Positions 10,601 through 18,988 of a DNA stretch of 20,635 bases are shown one piece after another. Numbering within the stretch: position 1 is the first letter of the stretch; each line of letters begins with the position of its first letter. Both the position numbers and the translations under genes were made by a program. This DNA is from Willaertia magna (lineage: Eukaryota; Heterolobosea; Eutetramitea; Acrasida; Naegleriidae): assembly GCA_902984215.1 (NCBI GenBank), contig CADWAF010004188.1, positions 1 through 20,635 of the forward strand. Direction: 5' to 3'. The notes under the pieces are model-generated. The model ran no database searches and had not been told where the DNA came from. It saw only the letters and a list, made by a program, of their open reading frames with translations.

Positions 10601-11091
10601 GTATTAAGATTGGACTTAATTCTCTTAATAGTTGTCATGTTGAGATCTCCTAAAATAATGACTCTTTCTTTGTGCAATGATGCATGGAGTATGACTGATT
10701 CAATTAATCTAAAGGCATTAGAGAAATTAGGGTCTGTTGTGTGTAGTGAACCATATCAATTGATAATGTTGAGTACCTCCATTACAGGGTGACTATAAAT
10801 TAAGTTTGTCAGGCGACCTTTGATAAGTTTTTGGAATTGTACTACTGTCTAAGACTTGTTAAGCTTAGAAATAGTAAGAACACCTCCATATTTGTCTCCC
10901 TTTTCTTTAAAACTGTTGAACACGTTGCATTGTCCAATAAACTTTTGGATGTGTTTAACACTATATAAATCTTTTAATTCATCCCAGTGTGTTTCCTAGA
11001 TGTTTATCACTTTGAGGTGATATTTTGAGATATTATTAAGTATAATACCTCTTTTAATTAGGGATAGACCAGATAAATTCATACTGGCCAT
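7645..11091 (-). pseudogene. LINE2 ORF2: AP-endonuclease/reverse transcriptase, ten internal stops, one frame
   Basis: Starts at ATG 11091 (MASMNLSG), 14 nt after the ORF1 stop. One frame runs to TGA 7645 (1149 codons) with internal stops at 10996 TAG, 10849 TAG, 10756 TGA, 10384 TAA, 10363 TGA, 10084 TGA, 9715 TAA, 9223 TAG, 8191 TAG and 8104 TAA, and no frameshift. Endonuclease traces: ETHW after the first stop, GDLN (~10655-10644), RPDYIISNW. RT: FRPIVVLPT (~9550), TLDIKNAY (motif A), GVPQSDPSS (motif B, where LINE1 has PQGD) and KYADD (motif C, near 9045). The C-terminus has a CX2CX7HX4C Cys/His motif (CSTC...H...C, ~8075-8026), conserved in LINE3. TGA 7645 itself is followed by an open frame to the hAT border and may also be an acquired stop. 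Confidence 0.9.
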
Positions 11092-11105
11092 CTCTATTAG
11101 TTGAG

Positions 11106-12227
11106 TTATTGTTTATAGCAGGAAGTAAAAGTGTTGAATAATTCTTTAATAATTTGCCTGCCCGCTTCACTTCTTAAAAATTCTTCAGTTCTGTTTGGAA
11201 AATAGTTATTGGATAGTTCCAAAGTAGTTAACTGGAGTTTTATAATGTTAACTTCTTCTTTAATGAAATTTATGGTTTGTTTAAAGTTATTCCATTCATT
11301 AAAGTCAACATTATTAAAGTTGTTAATCTTGGTGTGCATCTGTTCTAAAGATTTGGTAATAGTATTAACTTCAGTAATGGCATATTCAATTTTATCTATA
11401 GTCTCCTTTTTATTCTTAAGTTTAAGGAATTTTTGTCTTGCATGCCAGCTGTAGTTTACAATTTAATTAGTTCCAATATAAAATCCTTTAGTGATTTTAT
11501 CATTAAGTTTTTTTTTATCCATTAAAAAGAATACTGTAAGATTTCTCCTGTTACTGACTTCTCTATCAAGGTCTCAGTTTTCTTTGATGACTTTAGTAAT
11601 ATATTCGTTAGAAATTTCTTTTGGTACCTTGAGTTTAATAGCTGTTCTGTTTAAGTTAACAGGTTCTAGATATTCTAAAATGTCTGTATTGGTTTCAGAC
11701 ATAAAAGTGTCTTCTAATCCAATTGCCCAGAATTTTGTGTTGGACACTAAGTTCATACTTAATACAGGGTTTTGTTTATTGTGAAAGTAATCTATTACTT
11801 TACAAATGACTTTGTTATTCATTGTTAATTTAACTCTATATTTAACTTTAGTAATTTTTGCTTGTGACATAACATAAAATTCATCCCCTAAATATTTGAG
11901 AGCTATTTCTGCTGCGTATCTATATCTAAAGAAAATGACTGCTCCTTTAATTTCTTTATCCAGTTGATTGATTAAATTAACTCCAATAACACAAAGCGGT
12001 GATAATAATAAAAACAATCAGGGAAGTGATAATAAAAAACGTGTTTATAAAAACATCAACAGAGCGTTTAGAGTTTTAATCATCTTTAAAAATAATAAAG
12101 TAGTTAGTAATGAAGATATTCTTAAAACTTTAAAAATTAGCTCCACTTGAGGTGCTTGAGAAGTAGAATTTTGTGTTGTGTTATTGACCTGTTTCCGACT
12201 TTCACCAGTCCCTTTTGTTGCTGGCAT
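11106..12227 (-). pseudogene. LINE2 ORF1 remnant
   Basis: One frame from ATG 12227 (MPATKGTGES) to TAA 11106, 373 codons, with internal stops at 12045 TAA, 12018 TGA, 11574 TGA and 11463 TAA and no net frameshift. The N-terminal ~30 residues are Ser/Thr/Asn/Gln-rich. The segment ~11970-12150 reads as an implausible hydrophobic run here but as a normal protein on the other strand. Residues encoded at ~11950-11890 (GAVIFFRYRYAAEIALKYL) resemble the second half of an RNA-recognition-type fold. The C-terminus (11400-11106) is a probable coiled coil and aligns with the ORF1 remnant of LINE3. ORF1 identity rests on position and on this C-terminal match. Confidence 0.7.
11968..12150 (+). other. Possible inverted segment inside LINE2 ORF1
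   Basis: On the plus strand this stretch is open and gives a Lys/Asn-rich sequence (NNKNNQGSDNKKRVYKN then RVLIIFKNNKVVSNEDILK) typical of these ORF1 proteins. On the LINE strand it has two stops and reads as Leu/Phe-rich. Inverting it would place a beta-alpha half (RVLIIF...NEDILKTLK) directly before GAVIFFRYRYAAEIALK, completing an RRM-like layout. An independent small gene seems unlikely because the stretch lies inside LINE2. Confidence 0.35.
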
Positions 12228-12239
12228 TTTTTTGAATCC

Positions 12240-12257
12240 TTAATTGAAAGAAAAAAT
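12240..12257. repeat. LINE2 target-site duplication, 5'-end copy, overlapping the TruB start codon
   Basis: Identical to 4044-4061. Its last two bases are the A and T of the TruB ATG (12256-12258), so the insertion left the start codon intact and all further upstream sequence was displaced. Confidence 0.9.
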
Positions 12258-13206
12258 GAGACTCTTTTCTTCTTCTATTCGGAAAACAAGTACTTTGAGA
12301 GTGATGACGAAAAGTGTGAATTTATTGAACACTAGATGTTATTCAATTATAAAGATGAAATCTAAAGTTTTGAATAATTTTGAAATTAAGAAATGGATAC
12401 CTGTTGATGGACAAGAAAATACATATATCCCCTTTCTAGATAATCCTGAAATATTTGAATCCAAAATATTTATTCGTGATTTAATTGTAAATGAAAAACA
12501 ATCTTTTTTATTTCCAGTTCATAAACCAAAAGGAATAACTAGTTTTCATGCAATAGCGAAGTTTAAAAGAAAATTTAATATCCCAAATAAAACTAAAATA
12601 GGACATTCAGGAACTTTAGACCCATTAGCTGAAGGATTATTAATTATTGGATGTAATCCATTAGGTACCAGATCCTTGAGTAGTTTATTGGGTTCAAATA
12701 AAACTTATCAATTTACAATGCAATGTGGAGCTACAACACCCTCTATGGATGAAGACACTTTGGATAAAATTAATAGTTGCAATCAATATAAATATTTTTT
12801 TGATAAAAATTGTAAAAGTATACAACAAGTTAATGATTTTTTAAATAACTATTTAAAAGAAAAAAATTATATTTTAGAACAAGAAGTACCATTATATAGT
12901 GCTTTAAGAGTTGATGGTAAACGTTTATATAATTATGCACATGGTATTATAAAAAAGAATGATGATTTAATTCTACCTAAACGTAATATTACTATTCATG
13001 AATTAAAATGTATTGATTTAAACAATGAAAAAGGTCAATTAACTTTTGTTTGTACATGTTCTAAAGGTACATATATTCGTTCTTTGGCTTTAGATATTGG
13101 TTATTTATTAGATTGTTGTGGAGCGTTCGTCACTCATTTAAATAGATTAAAAATTGGTGAATTTGAAAATGGTATTGATATGGATAGAATGGCAATTAAG
13201 GAATAA
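12256..13206 (+). CDS. tRNA pseudouridine synthase, TruB/Pus4 family, probably mitochondrial
   Basis: This 316-aa protein is of the family that converts U55 of the tRNA T-loop to pseudouridine. Family motifs are in order: HKPKGITS (~89-96), the catalytic loop HSGTLDPLAEG with Asp122, the Y-Q-F-T-M-Q-C-G strand followed by TTPSMDED, YSALRVDGKRLYNYA (214-228), SKGTYIRSLALDIG (269-282), and the terminal HLNRLKIGEF. The first ~42 residues have many Arg/Lys/Ser and no Asp or Glu, as expected for a mitochondrial presequence. ATG 12256 is the first ATG in frame; an upstream TTG (12244) is not needed. Only 16 nt separate it from LINE2, so its promoter must lie within that element or the few bases left. 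The stop is one base from the convergent RSPH14-like gene. No internal stops or missing catalytic residues. Confidence 0.95.
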   Translation: MRLFSSSIRKTSTLRVMTKSVNLLNTRCYSIIKMKSKVLNNFEIKKWIPVDGQENTYIPFLDNPEIFESKIFIRDLIVNEKQSFLFPVHKPKGITSFHAIAKFKRKFNIPNKTKIGHSGTLDPLAEGLLIIGCNPLGTRSLSSLLGSNKTYQFTMQCGATTPSMDEDTLDKINSCNQYKYFFDKNCKSIQQVNDFLNNYLKEKNYILEQEVPLYSALRVDGKRLYNYAHGIIKKNDDLILPKRNITIHELKCIDLNNEKGQLTFVCTCSKGTYIRSLALDIGYLLDCCGAFVTHLNRLKIGEFENGIDMDRMAIKE

Positions 13207-13207
13207 T

Positions 13208-14428
13208 TTACGCTTTCCAGGAAATTACATTAAAAGTATTTTGTAATTCCTCTATTATTAGCTCATTTTCTTTGAAGAGTACTCTTTTTTCTTCGATTTT
13301 AATTAGTAGTCCATAGAATGGTTTTCTTTCCTTTTCAGCTAAATTACAGATGATTTTTAAATAATTAATGAATATATAATGGTTATTTAAGTTTAAATCA
13401 AATACTTCAAAACATTTTCTTAAGACAAAATCCCTTAAGCTCGGTTGATCTGACATTACTAAATACTTGGCGTTCACGCTAATTGTTAATTGCATCACTG
13501 CATTGGTTACTTGCAATAGTAATATTTCATTTTCTTTGTGATCTAAGTATGGTAATATTAAGGGAAGGAATTTTACACATTTAACCCTCCCTTCATGATA
13601 AAAACTCAATAGTGCAACACATTCTATCACAGGAACCATTATTGAGATATTCATTGCTGGTTTTTTCTTTTTTAAAATCTTTTCAATTAAATTGATAATG
13701 ATATTCTCCTCTAACACTAAACCATAGGTTTTCTCAACAGCCAACAAATTATTTAGTAATACAAATCCATGCTTGAATATTTTTACATTTAAGGAACCTT
13801 CTTTGCCCTTTTCAAAGCAATAATCTAAACATTTTATAATAGTTAAAACAACATCTTCAATATTTACAATGAATTCTGCTCCTGATTTTTCAACGCTAGC
13901 ACCCTTAAGTAATTTTAAAATTAAGTAGATAGCTTCCTCTTTTTCTGTTTCGTAATCCACCAATATTGTTGAGGTGATTATATCAATAGATTTTAGCAAT
14001 TTTTCTCTACTGAATTTAAGTTTATTCATATAGCATAATGTTTTAAGACTTTCAACCTTTGAAAACTCTTCCCTTATTAATGCCACTAAGTTATCAATTA
14101 GATCTTCTTCAGAGTATAATAAACTAGCTGAAATATGTTTAAGGTCAGATTTATAGAGCTCTTGTAGGGATGTTAAACTCTTTAGTATAAGAATTTGATT
14201 ATCGGAATTGGTTAATTTTGATAGTTTGGTGTACAGCAAACTTCCATAGGCAGGAGTACACGAGTTTGGGTCTTGTTCCTTTGGATTTGGTTTAGAGCTG
14301 AACTGGGCGATGTGTTTGTTGTTTGCCTCAAAATTACTTGGAGGGATTTGCATTACACCACTTCCATAGTGATTATTATATTTCTTTCTTATTGCATCCC
14401 ACATTTTTTCATGATGAGAATCGTACAT
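13208..14428 (-). CDS. Armadillo-repeat protein resembling radial-spoke protein RSPH14
   Basis: Intact 406-codon frame ending WKA-TAA. From ~residue 58 (TPAYGSLLYTKLSKL) onward it is all-helical with repeated Leu-rich helix pairs typical of armadillo/HEAT repeats. The AYG...L.KL start of the repeat region and overall size resemble RSPH14, an axonemal protein of motile cilia; this is recognition from memory of the family, not a search. The first ~53 residues (with MWDAIRKKYNNHYGSG) are a non-repeat extension that also appears in the duplicated copy at 19483. ATG 14428 was chosen because the promoter copy at 19483 also starts in this frame; ATG 14404 (MWDAIR) is an alternative. Upstream, 34 bp of unique sequence remain before LINE3. 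If not RSPH14, it is another armadillo-type adaptor. Confidence 0.6.
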   Translation of the reverse strand: MYDSHHEKMWDAIRKKYNNHYGSGVMQIPPSNFEANNKHIAQFSSKPNPKEQDPNSCTPAYGSLLYTKLSKLTNSDNQILILKSLTSLQELYKSDLKHISASLLYSEEDLIDNLVALIREEFSKVESLKTLCYMNKLKFSREKLLKSIDIITSTILVDYETEKEEAIYLILKLLKGASVEKSGAEFIVNIEDVVLTIIKCLDYCFEKGKEGSLNVKIFKHGFVLLNNLLAVEKTYGLVLEENIIINLIEKILKKKKPAMNISIMVPVIECVALLSFYHEGRVKCVKFLPLILPYLDHKENEILLLQVTNAVMQLTISVNAKYLVMSDQPSLRDFVLRKCFEVFDLNLNNHYIFINYLKIICNLAEKERKPFYGLLIKIEEKRVLFKENELIIEELQNTFNVISWKA

Positions 14429-14462
14429 TATATTTGGCGGGAAATAATTGTTTAGTAAAAAT
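14283..14462. repeat. Long flanking duplication, LINE3 3'-end copy (gene-proximal)
   Basis: A 180-bp segment holding the promoter-proximal region and first ~49 codons of the RSPH14-like gene, repeated at 19323-19518 on the other side of LINE3. Over 14283-14409 the only difference is at 14309 (versus 19349), which is synonymous (Ile ATC/ATA). Interpreted as an unusually long target-site duplication. Confidence 0.8.
14433..14444 (-). promoter_or_regulatory. E2F-like motif upstream of the RSPH14-like start codon
   Basis: TTTCCCGCCAAA on the minus strand, 4 nt before ATG 14428. It matches the E2F/DP binding consensus and is retained exactly in the duplicate (19488-19499). Function is inferred from the motif alone; its closeness to the ATG could also reflect a start-site element. 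Confidence 0.35.
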
Positions 14463-14484
14463 TAAGGTGTGAATTTATTAGATA

Positions 14485-14507
14485 GTTCAAATCCTCCGGA
14501 TTTGAAC
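14485..14507 (-). promoter_or_regulatory. LINE3 3'-terminal hairpin followed by AATAAA
   Basis: A perfect 10-bp stem (GTTCAAATCC / GGATTTGAAC) with a 3-nt loop, directly after the ORF2 stop (TGA 14508). On the minus strand it is followed by 5 nt, AATAAA and 11 nt to the element end. Length and spacing match the LINE2 hairpin although the stem sequence differs. Confidence 0.75.
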
Positions 14508-14971
14508 TCACAACAGAAAGTCTCCTGGATCAAGATCGCTATTGTTTGAATTTAGATTAGTTGTGCTGTGACTATGTGTTGTGTTCAACCAGTATGGGGA
14601 AAATATGTTGTTGCTTCTGGGAATATAAGTGTTTAAGGTAGTAGAGCTTCTTAGTTGTGGACATAGATTCCATTCAGCTACCTTATAACAGTTTTCAATA
14701 TAATGATAGAATTCTTTCATGATGGGTTTGATTACCTCTTCAAACTTCTTCTCAAAATTAGGGGGGACATCCTTTTTAAGTATAATCCTTGTGTAATCCA
14801 TAAGCTTAAGACTATTAGCATTTACTATTACATTTTCATCAATAAACCTTAAATTCCAGTTGTAAGAAATTGAGCTGTTCTTCTTGAGGAACAGAGGTTT
14901 AATTATGGATAAGGCTGAAAACTTGTAATCCCTTAGTTTACTACAAAAACAACTTTTCAAAAAATTGCCAC

Positions 14972-15459
14972 ATAACGTAGGCTTTTCGGTTTTCAGCAGT
15001 CAACCTACAGCTATAATAGACAAACAGTCATTTCACATTATAAATATAAAACAAAACTTTATTTCGCCTTATAGGCTGCAATTTAAACTAGTGCTTATAA
15101 CACTAGTTTACACATAAACGCTTATAGCTTTTCAACCCTTCATAAGGGTATAATTCCTCACTGAAGGTTTGTTCCTAGCTTTGGCTGTATGTACATTATT
15201 ATATTATCTATTGGAGTTTTCAGTTTCTATGAAACTTTCTCTTTGGTTAGTCTCAGTCCCTGTTGTGACACTAAATTTTCCCTTATAGGTTTTTGTCACA
15301 ACAGATGCCTGCACCTTCAATAGTCAATGACTGTTTGTAGATCGAATTATTGCAGGAATACTATACACAAAATAAAGCCTAATAAACTGCTTCTTCTGTA
15401 ACCACGCATAATGCGTTAAATTATAAGTAGAATGCATTATTCTATAATTAAACCGTTAT
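14972..15459. mobile_element. Unclassified ~488-bp insertion made of consecutive hairpins
   Basis: It interrupts LINE3 ORF2 between WDT (15460) and VAIF/LKS (just below 14971), judged against LINE2 (WDNILPFK). The ends are ATAACG / CGTTAT; no target duplication was resolved. No coding potential on either strand. It contains many short perfect stems, including 15086-15110 (9-bp stem), ACCCTT/AAGGGT at 15135-15149, TGTTGTGACA/TGTCACAACA around 15260-15303, CCTGCA/TGCAGG at 15307-15355 and TAGAAT/ATTCTA near 15428-15445. It could be a MITE/foldback element or a copy of a structured RNA; the boundaries are approximate. Confidence 0.5.
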
Positions 15460-15983
15460 AGTATCCTATTTACTATACAGAAGAGCTTTTTCCAATTTAC
15501 TTCTGAAGCAATGAATAAAAACGTGGTTTCAGTTGGAGTAAGAGTTGCAGATAGAACATTGTAAAAAATCTTTGTTGATTTCTTTAAGAATATGTGCCTT
15601 ATGAAGACACATAAATCCTAATCTTTGTTGAAACCAAGAGAGTGGAAGGTTGTTCCAGAATTGTAAAGATTTATACCACCACTCTTCATTTAAGTCTAAA
15701 TTTCCCAGGTGAGAAATTCTTCTCCAATTTCTATATTTTTTTATAATAAACTCTCTAATGTTGGGAACGATCTTATTGTCATTATTCCAAACTATCTTGG
15801 CATTGATATCTGTAAGGTAATTTAAAGGCAAACCAAAGTGTTTGCAGATTAAAGTCAATTTAAATTCTCTAGCAAATTTTCTACAAGTACTTCAGTACTT
15901 TTCCTTACTTCTACCAGTCCAACAGTTTCCAGACATTCTCCTTGTAAGTAATGCTTCTGAATTAATAAATCTGATACATGAAG

Positions 15984-16401
15984 TGAGGGTCGGTCATGAT
16001 CTTGATGATTTTGTTTTAACATTAAACTTTGTGACTGGGCATTAAAAGATTATGTTTGGACATTGTGATTATGACCAAACATTATAACCAAAACCAAAAC
16101 ATCAGGTTAAATTATTGGTAAACTGAGGCATTATGTTTTTTCTTGAGCACAATCTCATTTTTTCTTAGGTAAAAAATGATATCAGGATTTATTTTAGAGA
16201 TTAAGTCCAACAAAAAACATAATGTTTTTGTTTTGGTTATAATGTTTTAGTTTTGATCATGATGTTTGATCATAATCACAATGTTCAAACATAATTCTAA
16301 CGCATAAGATTATGTCCAGACATAATAACCAAAGATGAACATTAAAACTTTTGCCAAACATTATGTCCTGTAGTGAATATCGAGTTCGTAACTGTCTCTC
16401 A
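15984..16401. mobile_element. MITE-like 418-bp element nested in LINE3
   Basis: Removing it together with one AG of the flanking AG/AG (AAG occurs on both sides) restores ESLASCIRF in LINE3, matching ETMASTIRF in LINE2, and keeps the frame. The ends are imperfect inverted repeats: TGAGGGTCGGTC against TGAGAGACAGTT, with 16 of 23 end positions matching and most differences transitions. Inside are larger inverted arms (16049-16102 against 16222-16295), a perfect stem at 16155-16179 (TCATTTTTT/AAAAAATGA) and a near-perfect palindrome at 16309-16326. No open reading frame. The superfamily is unclear because the duplication is only 2-3 bp. Confidence 0.75.
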
Positions 16402-18988
16402 AGCTAAGCTTTCGATAACTCTAAAATCTGAAGAGGCTGTAATATCTAACTCCCCTTTTTCTATATCTCCATAAATTACTGCTTTAGAAAAAAGATAGTT
16501 TAAACTTAATTTTCTTCTAATCTATCCAACAATTTTGGAATCCAATTTGTTTAAGGTTATTTCTTTAATTTCTATAATACTACATAGGTAACAAAGAATA
16601 GAAATAACTTTGGACATAACTATTACTTTAAATTGATTAAGATATAGTTTTCTAGTAAACAACAACTTAAGGGTTTTATGAACTTTTCCTTCAACTTCCT
16701 TACTATTATTATTCCATTGATTAGATTTCAAAGTGGATGCTCTTAGATATTCCAATTTATTAATATTTTGCAATTAAACGTTATTTATCTTAATAACTGC
16801 TTTAGATTTACAATTACTAGATGTTCTATTCCATGTAAAACATTTTTCTGGAGCAAAATGTAAACTTAACTGTAAAGCAATAGAGTATAACTTATTAAGA
16901 ATTGAGTTCATTTCTATTTTGGAGCTTGTAATGATAATTAAATCATCTGCATATATAAGAAACAAAACCTTATTTTTGTATGCAGTAACACTATTATATT
17001 AGTTGACTAATAAACTAATAATATTGAAATAAAGGTTAAACAATAAGAGACTAATAAGATCACTTTAAGATACTCCTATTGGAGCAGCATAATTGTTAGT
17101 TAAATAACTATTTACTAAAACTTGGATTTTATAATCTATTAAAAGATTTTAAATAATCTTAGTGACTCTGTTGTTAAATTCATATTGTTTAAATAGTAAA
17201 CAAAGTATACTATGAATTACTAAGTTGTAAGCGTTTTTGATATTAGTTGTAATGATATAAATGGACTTTTTTCTTGAAGTATGATAATAGATCACAGATT
17301 TTAAAACCATAAGTTGGTTTAATATTGAATATTTTCTTTTAAAGCCTCTTTGGCATTCGTGAATAATGTGATTATTATCACAAACATTCATTAACTAATT
17401 GTTGATAATTGTTGAATAAACTCTATAAATAGTTGATAATACAACAATTAGTCTAAAATGCTTAAGTAAAGTAAAGGAAGAAATCTTAGGTAATGGAAGT
17501 AGTAATTTTCTTTTAAATGACTTATCAATTAGTAAACCTGACAGCCACTTATTAAATTGTTTAGTTAAAATTTTATAATGTTTTTCTTGAAGTTGTTTTA
17601 ATAATAGAATGGAAATATTATCTATGTTTCGTATAGAATTTTTCATTTTTCTAATAATACTTAATACCAATTTTCTATCACAATTACAAAAATTCCAATT
17701 CTCTATATTCTTATTAAGAATATTAAATTGAGATAATTGGGAACTTAATAAGTTAATATTAAATATTCTTTCAAAAAAGTTAAATATTTCTTCTAATAAA
17801 TTATTACAGACTGATTCTATTGACATATTATTGAGTTCCTTTCTAAATAGATAGGAAAAAGGACTTTTGAATGAAGATTGTTAATATATTTAATGAAACT
17901 TTCCTTTTTTCTTTAAAAAGAGACAAAAATGTGTCTTTTTTCTTCTTTACATAATCCTTAATGGCCTCTTCTATTGTAAGTGCATTACAGTAGTTAAATT
18001 TAACCTATAAGTTATTATTTCTTTGAATTTTATAGTACTTTTTTAATTGCTTATGAGTATTATCTAAATCTATATAGTTTTAATTACTTGTTAAAGAAAG
18101 ACATTTATATGTTAACGATTTACCAAATTTATTGGTAAAATTATCTAAAATATCAATTAAATTAATGAACATGCTACATTTCTTTAGTTTACTATTAAAG
18201 ATTTCTAATTTTGATGTTATTTGTTTGTTGGAGATTTTAATAGAATTAAATTTATTGTGCTATATAATTCTATTCTCTAATAAAATCGTGATTCCTATTC
18301 CTTTGTATTGATGTTTAATACTAAAATTAAATGCAACCATGTTGTTTATTTTCTAGTTTGTAACTATATGGTTAGGACATAATTTAAAATATGAAAACAA
18401 ATTATTATATTGCCTAAAAGACAGATTAATTACATTTAATGTAATATCAAATAATTGTAAACCCTCAATCCATTTTTTAAACTTTTTATCACCTTCATTA
18501 AGTTTTTTAAATAATTCTGTAGTAGTTCTATTAATATCGCCAACAATAACATATCTTTTATTGTGTAATGTTGCTTTTTATATAATTTTTTCTACTTTAC
18601 TAAGTGATTCTTGAAAATGATGGTTTGAATAATTGTAGTATCTATATCAATTAATTATATTAAGAACACCTAAGGTATTATGATTTATAATTAAATTTGT
18701 AATTCTACCTTGAACTATTTCTTCAAACTTTATACACTTCCAAGATTTACTAAGTTTAATCATTGTTAATACTCTTGCACTATTATTATTGGAAAACTTT
18801 ATATTTACTTAACAAAGATTTAAAGAATTTAATTTTGTGAAAATCTTTGGATTTAGATCAGTGGATTTCTTAAATGTTTATAATATTAAGGTTATATTTG
18901 AAAAGAGATTGGAGAAAGACTTCACATTTCATTAGATTTAATCTAGCCATATTTATGCTGGTAATTAAGATTTGATGGAATTCAAATA

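Larger units (their letters stand above)
4062..12239 (-). mobile_element. LINE2: decayed full-length LINE, with a hAT element nested in its 3' end
   Basis: Minus-strand non-LTR element with remnants of ORF1 (12227-11106) and ORF2 (11091-7645), and a 3' tail split by the hAT insertion (7644-7503 and 4108-4062). Exact 18-bp target duplications flank it. Its 5' UTR is only about 12 nt before the first ATG (12227). After removal of the hAT (4117-7494 plus one 8-bp duplication) the LINE is about 4.8 kb. Its 5' end faces the TruB gene head to head, 16 nt from that gene's ATG. It is related to LINE3 (alignable through RT and the C-terminal Cys/His motif) and clearly distinct from LINE1. Confidence 0.88.
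14508..18950 (-). pseudogene. LINE3 ORF2 remnant: AP-endonuclease/reverse transcriptase
   Basis: Starts at ATG 18950 (MARLNLM, compare LINE2 MASMNLSG). Frame changes occur near 18795 and 17900 and around the insertion at 14972-15459. From 17880 to 15460 the frame is continuous except for stops (17395 TAG, 17149 TAA, 17065 TAA, 16999 TAA, 16774 TAA, 16522 TAG, 15892 TGA, 15529 TGA, 15466 TAG, counting outside the nested element). Recognisable pieces: GDINRTT (endonuclease), LIVVLSTIYRVYSTI, TTNIKNAY (motif A with Asp replaced by Asn), GVS-stop-SD (motif B), IYADDLIII (motif C, ~16940) and the C-terminal CX2CX7HX4C (~15555). The last ~150 codons (14960-14508) are open and end at TGA 14508, directly before the hairpin. 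Certainly inactive. Confidence 0.85.

Noticed and set aside
4334..11091. Altered genetic code (TAG/TAA as Gln, TGA as Trp)
   Set aside because: The intact TruB, RSPH14-like and LINE1 frames (about 2000 codons) use no in-frame TAG or TGA, and both host genes stop at TAA with the neighbouring gene directly beyond. TAG also replaces Trp in several places, which no single reassignment explains. Kept only as an alternative within the findings.
14972..15459. Group I or group II intron
   Set aside because: I could not find the conserved paired core elements of group I, nor a GUGYG start or domain V of group II, on either strand by eye.
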